A DNA stretch of 32,407 nucleotides. It comes from Accumulibacter sp. Its GTDB lineage: Bacteria > Pseudomonadota > Gammaproteobacteria > Burkholderiales > Rhodocyclaceae. Position 1 is the first letter of the stretch. Every line of letters starts with the position of its first letter. The DNA lies in the NCBI RefSeq assembly GCF_023806635.1, contig NZ_JAMTDQ010000024.1, forward strand, positions 1 to 32,407, in the 5' to 3' direction. Under the pieces are notes generated by a model that had not been told where the DNA came from, did no database searches, and saw nothing but the letters and a program-made list of their open reading frames with translations. Below, in pieces: positions 1 to 6,157 of the stretch. Made by a program: the position numbers and the translations under genes.

Positions 1-2
1 TC

Positions 3-446
3 GTCCAGCCGCAGGTGGCGCTCTTCGGCAAGAAGGACTACCAGCAGCTGATGGTCCTGCGCAACATGAGCCGGCAACTGGCGCTGCCGATCGCGATCGT
101 CGGCGGCGAGACCGTTCGCGCCGCCGATGGCCTCGCCCTGTCGTCGCGCAACGGCTACCTGTCGCCCGGCGAGCGAGCCGAGGCGCCGCGACTGTACCGG
201 CTGCTGCAGCGGATCGCCACCGCCGTCGCTGCCGGCGACGCCGACTTCGGCCGCCTCGAAGCGGACGCGGCGGCCGAACTCGACCGCAACGGCTGGCGAA
301 CCGACTATGTTGCGTTGCGGCGACAGGCCGATCTGCAGCCGCCGCGCAGCCCCGACGACGGCCCGCTGGTCGTCCTCGCCGCCAGTCGCCTGGGCAGCGC
401 GCGGCTGATCGACAATGTCGAAATACCTGCCTGCGACGGCCGTTGA
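3..446 (+). CDS. panC: Pantothenate synthetase, C-terminal part (5' end outside window)
   Basis: Condenses pantoate with beta-alanine using ATP to give pantothenate, in the cytoplasm. The open frame runs in from the window edge with no start; the first visible residues are [16 protein letters not shown]. That matches the conserved PanC segment around the FGxKDxQQL motif, followed by the SSRNGYL motif of the ATP/pantoate site. About 147 residues are present, roughly the C-terminal half of a normal ~280-residue enzyme. The stop codon overlaps the -35 box of the panD promoter. Adjacent panD supplies the beta-alanine substrate, so the pair forms a pathway unit. Identification is firm; only the extent is limited by the window. 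Confidence 0.96.
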   Translation, partial: VQPQVALFGKKDYQQLMVLRNMSRQLALPIAIVGGETVRAADGLALSSRNGYLSPGERAEAPRLYRLLQRIATAVAAGDADFGRLEADAAAELDRNGWRTDYVALRRQADLQPPRSPDDGPLVVLAASRLGSARLIDNVEIPACDGR

Positions 447-470
447 CAGGTCGCCATGAGCAGCTACAAT
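443..470 (+). promoter_or_regulatory. Sigma70-type promoter for panD
   Basis: A perfect -35 TTGACA (443-448) is separated by 16 bp from a near-consensus -10 TACAAT (465-470). The -35 box overlaps the panC stop codon (444-446). Transcription would start near 477, about 25 nt before the panD ATG. This suggests panD can be transcribed independently of panC. Inferred from sequence match only. Confidence 0.7.
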
Positions 471-502
471 GCGCTTCCCCAAACTCCCAATCCGGTGAAT
501 CC

Positions 503-886
503 ATGCAGAGGACCATGTTGAAGTCGAAGCTGCACCGCGTCAGCGCCACGCACGCCGAGCTTCACTACGAGGGCTCATGCGCCATCGACGAGGATCTGCT
601 CGATGCCGCGAACATCGGCGAGTACGAGCAGATCGACATCTGGAACGTCAATAACGGCGAGCGCTTCACGACCTACGCCATCCGCGCCGAGCGCGGCTCG
701 GGCGTCATCTCGGTCAATGGGTCGGCGGCACGCCGCGCCGCACCCGGGGACATCCTGATCATCGCCAGTTTCGCGGTGTACAACGAGGTCGAACTCGCCA
801 AACATGCACCGTTGCTGATCTACGTCGACACGCAGAACCGCATCGTGCGCATGGCCGGCCAGATTCCGGCACAGGCTGCCGCCTGA
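503..886 (+). CDS. panD: Aspartate 1-decarboxylase proenzyme
   Basis: Decarboxylates L-aspartate to beta-alanine for pantothenate synthesis; it is a pyruvoyl enzyme made by self-cleavage. The start at 503 ([12 protein letters not shown]) gives 127 residues, the usual family length; the frame is open upstream to 443, but that extension is not PanD-like. The Gly24-Ser25 self-processing site sits in YEGSCAID, and Lys9, Arg54 and Tyr58, the known substrate or processing residues, are all present. A GGTGA lies 5-9 nt upstream as a modest ribosome binding site. It is preceded by its own promoter and followed by a hairpin terminator, so it looks like a single-gene unit next to panC. Confidence 0.97.
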   Translation: MQRTMLKSKLHRVSATHAELHYEGSCAIDEDLLDAANIGEYEQIDIWNVNNGERFTTYAIRAERGSGVISVNGSAARRAAPGDILIIASFAVYNEVELAKHAPLLIYVDTQNRIVRMAGQIPAQAAA

Positions 887-915
887 CGACGCCGGGCGCC
901 GTCTGCCGCCCACCG

Positions 916-947
916 AAGCCGCGACCGCCGTCGCGGCTTTCGCGTTT
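916..947 (+). terminator. Rho-independent terminator after panD
   Basis: A 10-bp GC-rich stem (916-925 with 930-939, loop CGCC) is followed by TCGCGTTT. It lies 30 nt after the panD stop and just before the 3' end of the convergent NYN gene. The T tract is short, so efficiency is uncertain. Confidence 0.65.
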
Positions 948-982
948 ATGGGGCGGGCAGCGGCGCCGCGGCGCCCGCATGC

Positions 983-2383
983 TCAGGCGACGTCGACCGG
1001 TACCTTCGGCTTGCGTGGGCGTCGTGGCCGCGCGGCGGGCTTCCTCGCCGACGGCACGGCCGCCGCATCGGCGGCCGTGCCGACCTCGCCCACCTCTCCT
1101 GCCACACCCTCCTCGCCGGCTTTGCCCTCCTCGCCGACCTCGCCCACCTCTCCTGCCGCACCCGTCTCGCCGACCGCGGCCGGCTGGGCTGCGGCAGCCT
1201 GCTCCGGCACCACGGCCGGCGCATCGTCCGCCGCCACCGCCACCGGCGGCGGGGCACTCGCTGCCGGCTCGGCGTCCGTCCCGGACCGGTCGACGGCTGC
1301 CGCTGCCTCTGCCGCCGGTAGCACGTCCGTCACGGCGGCGACGCCGGTTTCCCCGGCATCCTTCGGCGCACGCGCACCTCGCTTGCCACCCTTGTCGACC
1401 GCCTTGCGCCTGCCCTCGCTCTTCCGGCGCGGGGCGGGCGCGCCGGCAGCAGCGTCGCCCGCCGGCTCGTCGGCCGCACGCGCCGCCTCGGGCAGCGGCG
1501 CCGGCGACGAATCGCGGGTCTCGTCGAGCGGCACTTCGGAGCCGGACTCGCCGGCGGCCGCGAGCCCGTTGCGCCGGAAGACATAGGTACCGGACTTCTC
1601 GTCGCGGCCGATCGCCAGCAGACCGCGCGCCTGCGCCTCCTCGAGCAGGTTGCCGAAGGCGCGGAAGCCGTAGTAGGACTCGTTGAAATCCGGCTTGCGG
1701 CGCTTGATCGCCTCCTTCAGCATCGACGCCCAGATCTTGCCGCTGTCGCCGCGTTCGTCGACCATCGCGTCGAAGGTCGCGACCGCCAGCTCGATCGCCT
1801 TGCTCCGCCGCGCCTCGAGTTCGGCACGCCGCTCGGCATCCTCCTCGGGCGTCCGCCTCGTCGCCTGCGCCGCCTCGCGCGAGTCGCGCCGCGCCGCGCG
1901 CTGCATCTCGCGCACCAGGTCGTCGTAGAAGATGAATTCGTCGCAGTTGCCGATCAGCAGATCCGAAGTCGATTGCTTGACACCGACGCCGATGACGTAC
2001 TTCGCGTTCTCGCGCAGCTTCGAGACCAGCGGCGAGAAATCCGAGTCGCCACTGATGATGACGAAGGTATCGACGTGCGACTTCGTGTAGCACAGGTCGA
2101 GAGCGTCGACGACCAGCCGGATGTCGGCCGAATTCTTGCCCGACTGCCGCAGGTGCGGGATCTCGATCAGCTCGAAACTCGCTTCGTGCATCGTCGACTT
2201 GAAACCCTTGTAGCGCTCCCAGTCGCAGTAGGCCTTCTTGACGACGATGCTGCCCTTGAGCAGCAGCCTCTCGAGGACCGGTTTGATGTCGAACCGGTCG
2301 TACTTCGCGTCACGGACGCCAAGGGCGACGTTCTCGAAGTCGCAGTACAGCGCCATGATGGCGGTTTCGGGCGCTACGGCCAT
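983..2383 (-). CDS. NYN-domain (LabA/DUF88-type) protein with OST-HTH/LOTUS-like domain and low-complexity tail
   Basis: Probably an RNA-binding protein or endoribonuclease. Residues about 10-150 form an NYN (PIN-like) domain: the first acidic site is in YCDFENV (Asp15, Asn18), with later acidic residues in SADIRLVVDAL and in ISGDSDFSPLV. Residues about 195-275 resemble the OST-HTH/LOTUS domain (GDSGKIWASMLKEAIKRRKP, then a YYGF-FGNLLEEA segment), a usual partner of NYN. The remaining ~190 residues are Ala/Glu/Pro-rich, include a tandem Gly-Glu-Val repeat (DNA about 1080-1165), and end in an Arg/Lys/Pro-rich segment. Start at 2383 has GGAGAAG upstream; Met10 is an alternative. Convergent with panD. 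The in vivo RNA target is unknown. Confidence 0.85.
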   Translation of the reverse strand: MAVAPETAIMALYCDFENVALGVRDAKYDRFDIKPVLERLLLKGSIVVKKAYCDWERYKGFKSTMHEASFELIEIPHLRQSGKNSADIRLVVDALDLCYTKSHVDTFVIISGDSDFSPLVSKLRENAKYVIGVGVKQSTSDLLIGNCDEFIFYDDLVREMQRAARRDSREAAQATRRTPEEDAERRAELEARRSKAIELAVATFDAMVDERGDSGKIWASMLKEAIKRRKPDFNESYYGFRAFGNLLEEAQARGLLAIGRDEKSGTYVFRRNGLAAAGESGSEVPLDETRDSSPAPLPEAARAADEPAGDAAAGAPAPRRKSEGRRKAVDKGGKRGARAPKDAGETGVAAVTDVLPAAEAAAAVDRSGTDAEPAASAPPPVAVAADDAPAVVPEQAAAAQPAAVGETGAAGEVGEVGEEGKAGEEGVAGEVGEVGTAADAAAVPSARKPAARPRRPRKPKVPVDVA

Positions 2384-2551
2384 GATTCATCTTCTCCGCA
2401 AAGGAATGTTGCGCCACGCCGACGGGTGGCTGCCCGCCGCGTGCTCGACGCCGGCGGGCGCTGGCTCTGGATGCCCAGAGCCGAGATGGTAAACCCTTGG
2501 CGACAGGAAGCAAGCGCGACGCCGGCTGGCGGATCGCCGCCGCGGCCGGGG

Positions 2552-3082
2552 TCAGGCTGGCGACCGGCCGGTGGCCGGCACTTCGGCGACGTCGACCACC
2601 TGCCCGCCGGTCATCGCCAGCAACTCCCGTGGCGAGAGGCTGAAGACGCAGTGCGGATGGCCGGCGGCGGCCCAGATGCGGTCGAAGTCCAGCAGCAGCC
2701 GGTCGACGAGGACGATCGTCGATCGCGGGTGGCCCAGGGGGCAGACGCCGCCGATCGCGTAACCGGTGTGCTCGCGGACGAACGCGGCGTCGGCCTTGCC
2801 GAGCGGACCGACCAGCGCCGCCACCCTGCCCTCGTCCACCCGGTACGCGCCGCTGGCGACGACCATCACCGCCGTGTCGTCGGCCAGTTGCCGGAAGACG
2901 ATCGACTTGGCGATCTCGGCGACGCTGCAGCCGAGCGCCGCAGCGGCTTCCGCCGAGGTCCTGCCGCTCGCCGGCAGCCGCAGCACCGCTGCGCGGTGGC
3001 CCAGCGTGCGCAGCAGGTCGGCCACCCTCTGCGCGCTCCCGGGAAGTCCGTTCTCCATGGCCATCGATTCGTCCTGGCTCAC
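2552..3082 (-). CDS. YbaK/ProX-type aminoacyl-tRNA deacylase family protein
   Basis: The family hydrolyses mischarged aminoacyl-tRNA (for example Cys- or Ala-tRNAPro) in trans. The 176-residue product shows the YbaK fold signature: GCSVAEIAKSIVFR with the conserved Lys59, then GYAIGGVCPLGHP, matching the GxGGvxPxGH family pattern. Length is typical. Met1, Met7 and Met9 are all possible starts; I keep the longest. It is transcribed leftward, away from the acyl-CoA dehydrogenase, from a shared 123-bp intergenic region, and lies 168 bp upstream of the NYN gene. The exact substrate cannot be read from sequence. Confidence 0.9.
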   Translation of the reverse strand: MSQDESMAMENGLPGSAQRVADLLRTLGHRAAVLRLPASGRTSAEAAAALGCSVAEIAKSIVFRQLADDTAVMVVASGAYRVDEGRVAALVGPLGKADAAFVREHTGYAIGGVCPLGHPRSTIVLVDRLLLDFDRIWAAAGHPHCVFSLSPRELLAMTGGQVVDVAEVPATGRSPA

Positions 3083-3105
3083 TCACGAGGTTGCCGGCGT
3101 GCCGG

Positions 3106-3187
3106 CGGCGGCAGTTTACTGCAACCGGCACCGCCGGCGATAGCCTGTCGCCAGGCGGCCGCCGGCAGATGGTGTAAACTGCCGCCG
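3106..3187. promoter_or_regulatory. Divergent intergenic region with 14-bp inverted repeat containing paired TAAACT boxes
   Basis: A perfect 14-bp inverted repeat (CGGCGGCAGTTTAC at 3106-3119, GTAAACTGCCGCCG at 3174-3187) lies between the divergent ybaK-like gene and the acyl-CoA dehydrogenase gene. Each arm carries TAAACT facing its own gene, in a position suited to a -10 element. The arms may therefore be two mirror-image promoter cores, or an operator for one regulator acting on both genes. No clear -35 boxes were seen. Confidence 0.5.
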
Positions 3188-3205
3188 ACCAGCACGAGGA
3201 TCGCC

Positions 3206-4366
3206 ATGCAAACCACCGCCGACCTGCACCCGGAGATCCGCGAGGCCATCCGCGATCTCTGTCGGCAGTTCCCCGACGAGTACTTTCGCCGCATCGACGA
3301 ACAGCGCGCCTACCCCGACGACTTCGTCGCCGCACTGCTCGCAGCCGGCTGGCTGGCGGCGATGATCCCCGAGGAGTACGGCGGCTCCGGTCTCGGTCTG
3401 ACCGCCGCCAGCGTCATCATGGAGGAGATCAACCGCTGCGGCGGCAACGCCGCCGCCGTGCATGGCCAGATGTACAACATGGGCACGCTGCTGCGCAACG
3501 GCAGCCCGGCGCAGAAGGAAAGGTACCTGCCGGCGATCGCCGCCGGCCGGCTGCGCATCCAGTCGATGGCAGTGACCGAACCGACCACCGGCAGCGACAC
3601 CACGCGCCTGCGCACGACCGCCGTGCGCCGGGATGGCTGCTACGTGATCAATGGCCAGAAGGTCTGGATCTCGCGCGTCCGCCATTCCGACCTGATGATC
3701 CTGCTCGCCCGGACGACGCCGCTCGCCGAGGTGCGGCGAAAAGCCGAGGGCCTGTCGATCTTCATCATCGACCTGCGCCAGGCGATCGGCAACGGCCTCG
3801 AGGTACGGCCGATCGCCAACATGGTCAATCACGAGACCAACGAACTCTTCTTCGACGGACTCGAGGTTCCGGCCGAGAACCTGATCGGCGAGGAGGGCCA
3901 GGGCTTCCGCTACCTGCTCGACGGGCTCAACGCCGAGCGCGCGCTGATCGCCGCCGAGTGCATCGGCGACGGTTACTGGTTCGTCGAGCGTGCCACCCGC
4001 TATGCCGGCGAGCGCATCGTCTTCGAGCGACCGATCGGCAGCAACCAGGGGGTGCAGTTCCCGATCGCCGAGGCCTTCATCGACATCGAGGCGGCCAACC
4101 TGATGCGCTACGAGGCCTGCGCCCGCTTCGACGCGCAGCGTCCCTGCGGCGCCCAGGCGAACATGGCGAAGCACCTCGCCGCCAGGGCCTCGTGGCAGGC
4201 GGCCAACGTCTGCCTGCAGACGCACGGCGGTTTCGGTTTCGCCAGCGAGTACGACGTCGAGCGCAAGTTCCGCGAGACGCGCCTCTACCAGGTGGCACCG
4301 ATCTCGACCAACCTGATCTTCGCCTACGTCGCCGAGCACCTGCTCGGCCTGCCGCGCTCGTACTGA
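3206..4366 (+). CDS. Acyl-CoA dehydrogenase family protein
   Basis: FAD-dependent oxidation of an acyl-CoA to the 2,3-enoyl-CoA, passing electrons to ETF. The frame is open well upstream, but the start at 3206 has GAGGA 6 nt before it and gives 386 residues, the normal length. Visible motifs: AVTEPTTGSDTT near residue 122 (flavin site), GQKVWIS near 150, and QTHGGFGFASEYDVERKFRE near 338-357. The usual C-terminal catalytic Glu position (YEG in medium-chain enzymes) reads YQVAPIST. A Glu in LNAERALIAA (Glu244) instead matches the catalytic Glu of isovaleryl-CoA and long-chain enzymes. It is followed after 15 bp by a CoA-transferase gene, suggesting activation and oxidation of one organic acid. 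The substrate is unknown. Confidence 0.92.
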   Translation: MQTTADLHPEIREAIRDLCRQFPDEYFRRIDEQRAYPDDFVAALLAAGWLAAMIPEEYGGSGLGLTAASVIMEEINRCGGNAAAVHGQMYNMGTLLRNGSPAQKERYLPAIAAGRLRIQSMAVTEPTTGSDTTRLRTTAVRRDGCYVINGQKVWISRVRHSDLMILLARTTPLAEVRRKAEGLSIFIIDLRQAIGNGLEVRPIANMVNHETNELFFDGLEVPAENLIGEEGQGFRYLLDGLNAERALIAAECIGDGYWFVERATRYAGERIVFERPIGSNQGVQFPIAEAFIDIEAANLMRYEACARFDAQRPCGAQANMAKHLAARASWQAANVCLQTHGGFGFASEYDVERKFRETRLYQVAPISTNLIFAYVAEHLLGLPRSY

Positions 4367-4381
4367 TCGGCGGAGCCCGGC

Positions 4382-5560
4382 ATGCGCCCACTCGACGGCA
4401 TCACCGTCGTCACCCTCGAACATGCCATCGCCGCGCCCTTCTGCACGCGCCAGCTCGCCGACCTCGGCGCACGCGTGATCAAGGTCGAGCGGCCCGGCAG
4501 CGGCGACTTCGCCCGCGCCTACGACCAGCGCGTGCACGGCCTGGCCTCGCATTTCGTGTGGACCAACCGCTCGAAGGAAAGCCTGACCCTCGACCTCAAG
4601 CATGCCGCGGCGCCGGCGCTGCTCGCCCGGCTCCTCGCCAGGGCCGACGTCCTGGTACAGAACCTCGCACCGGGTGCGGCCGCCCGTCTCGGCCTGTCCT
4701 ACGAGGATCTGCGCGCGGACTGCCCGCGACTGATCGTCTGCGACCTCTCGGGCTACGGCGGCGACGGCCCGTATCGCGACCGCAAGGCCTACGACCTGCT
4801 GATCCAGAGCGAAGCCGGCTTCCTCTCGGTCACCGGCAGCGCCGACGCGCCGGCCAAGGCCGGCTGCTCGATCGCCGACATCGCCGCCGGCATGTACGCC
4901 TACAGCGGCATCCTCGCCGCCCTGCTGCAGCGTGCGCAGAGCGGCTGCGGCTGCCGGATCGAAGTCTCGATGCTCGAGAGCATGGTCGAGTGGATGGGCT
5001 ACCCGCTCTACTACGCCAGCGCCGGCGCCGCACCGCCGCCACGCGCCGGCGCCGCGCACGCGACGATCTACCCCTACGGCCCCTTCGCCGCCGGCGACGG
5101 CAGACTGGTCATGCTCGGCGTGCAGAACGAGCGCGAGTGGCAACTCTTCTGCCGGCAGGTCCTCGAACGACCGGATCTGGCGGATGACCCGCGCTACGCG
5201 TCGAACGCCAGCCGCAGCGCCAAGCGCGACGAGTTGCAGGCGCTGATCGCCGAGCAGTTCTCCCGCCTGGGCAGCGAGGAGCTGATCGCCCGCCTCGACG
5301 CCGCGCGCATCGCCAACGCGCGCATCAACGACATGCACGAAGTCTGGCAACACCCACAGCTCGCCGCACGCCAGCGCTGGACCGAGGTGGCGACCCCGGC
5401 CGGTCCGATCCCAGCCCTGCTGCCGCCGGGCAGCAACAGCGGCTTCACGCCGCGCATGGACGCGGTACCCGCGCTCGGACAGCACACCGAAGCCATTCTC
5501 GGCGAACTCGGCTGCGACGCAGCGGCGATCGCCGCCCTGCGTGCCGCTGGCGCCGTCTGA
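4382..5560 (+). CDS. CaiB/BaiF (family III) CoA-transferase
   Basis: Moves CoA between carboxylic acids through an aspartyl-CoA anhydride. The 392-residue length is typical. The N-terminus (LDGITVVTLEHAIAAPFCTRQLADLGARVIKVERP) carries the family's nucleotide-fold signature, and Asp166 in GCSIADIAAGMYA matches the catalytic Asp. A GGAG lies upstream of the ATG. It follows the acyl-CoA dehydrogenase by 15 bp on the same strand and is probably co-transcribed and functionally paired with it in catabolism of a CoA-linked acid. The acid cannot be named from sequence. Confidence 0.93.
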   Translation: MRPLDGITVVTLEHAIAAPFCTRQLADLGARVIKVERPGSGDFARAYDQRVHGLASHFVWTNRSKESLTLDLKHAAAPALLARLLARADVLVQNLAPGAAARLGLSYEDLRADCPRLIVCDLSGYGGDGPYRDRKAYDLLIQSEAGFLSVTGSADAPAKAGCSIADIAAGMYAYSGILAALLQRAQSGCGCRIEVSMLESMVEWMGYPLYYASAGAAPPPRAGAAHATIYPYGPFAAGDGRLVMLGVQNEREWQLFCRQVLERPDLADDPRYASNASRSAKRDELQALIAEQFSRLGSEELIARLDAARIANARINDMHEVWQHPQLAARQRWTEVATPAGPIPALLPPGSNSGFTPRMDAVPALGQHTEAILGELGCDAAAIAALRAAGAV

Positions 5561-5676
5561 GCGGCCACCGTGGTCGGCGCGACGGCTGCCGCCCTGCCGG
5601 AGTGGCGCCATCCGCGCGGGCTGGAAAAACCGAAGCGGCACTTGCCGCAGCGACAACCGTTGGAGAGCACTGCGCG

Positions 5677-6048
5677 ATGAACAACTGGACTCCCGGCTCC
5701 TTTCTCCTGGCCCTCGCAGCCGCCATCCTGCTGCCGGCACTGATCGTCCATTTCACCCTCGGCAGGAAAGGCGGCCACCAAATGTTCCGCGATCTCCCGC
5801 CGGAAAAGGTCAGGGACCTGCCTTTCGCCATGCTGCGCTCCAGGCTGCGCAACGACCTCCGGGGATCGCTGGCAACGCTCGCCGGAATCGGATTCGCGCT
5901 CGCGGTCTATCCCCTCGCCTGTCGCTGGGGCGTGCCGATCAACTTCCTCGGGCTTTCCGAGCGGCAGCTCGTCTTCTCGCTGATCCTTGGCGGCGGCCTG
6001 CTGTTCATCGTCGTGGTCGCGCTGTTGCGCCGACGCCGGCCGGACTGA
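5677..6048 (+). CDS. Small membrane protein of unknown function (three predicted membrane segments)
   Basis: I do not recognise the family. The start at 5677 (MNNWTPGS) has TGGAG about 11 nt upstream; a longer frame to 5602 exists but adds an unlikely extension. The 123-residue product has hydrophobic segments at about residues 8-28, 62-82 and 97-117, a charged cytoplasmic-looking middle (KVRDLPFAMLRSRLRNDLRG), and a basic RRRRPD end. It lies 116 bp after the CoA-transferase and 109 bp before the cytochrome, so it may belong to either unit. No catalytic motif is visible. Confidence 0.65.
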   Translation: MNNWTPGSFLLALAAAILLPALIVHFTLGRKGGHQMFRDLPPEKVRDLPFAMLRSRLRNDLRGSLATLAGIGFALAVYPLACRWGVPINFLGLSERQLVFSLILGGGLLFIVVVALLRRRRPD

Positions 6049-6110
6049 AGCACCGGCCACCGGCGACGGCCTGCAGGACGCGGCGGCCGGCACCGGCGGG
6101 TGGCCCGCGG

Positions 6111-6119
6111 TGCTATCAT
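6111..6119 (+). promoter_or_regulatory. Extended -10 element before the multiheme cytochrome
   Basis: TGCTATCAT has an extended -10 form (TGn plus TATCAT) and lies 38 nt before the cytochrome start at 6158. No good -35 box was seen, as is normal for extended -10 promoters. Inference only. Confidence 0.4.
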
Positions 6120-6157
6120 GCGCCGTCCCGCCACCGCCCCGCCCAGACCCCCTCCCG

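Noticed and set aside
1081-1165. Tandem CTCGCC/ACCTCGCCCACCTCTCCTGCC units resembling a repeat array
   Set aside because: They lie within the NYN-protein coding frame and encode a Gly-Glu-Val low-complexity tail; no spacers or direct-repeat regularity of a CRISPR.
1973-3205. Long rightward frame continuing into the acyl-CoA dehydrogenase
   Set aside because: It is antisense to the NYN and YbaK genes and has no dehydrogenase similarity; the ribosome-binding site and family length support the start at 3206.
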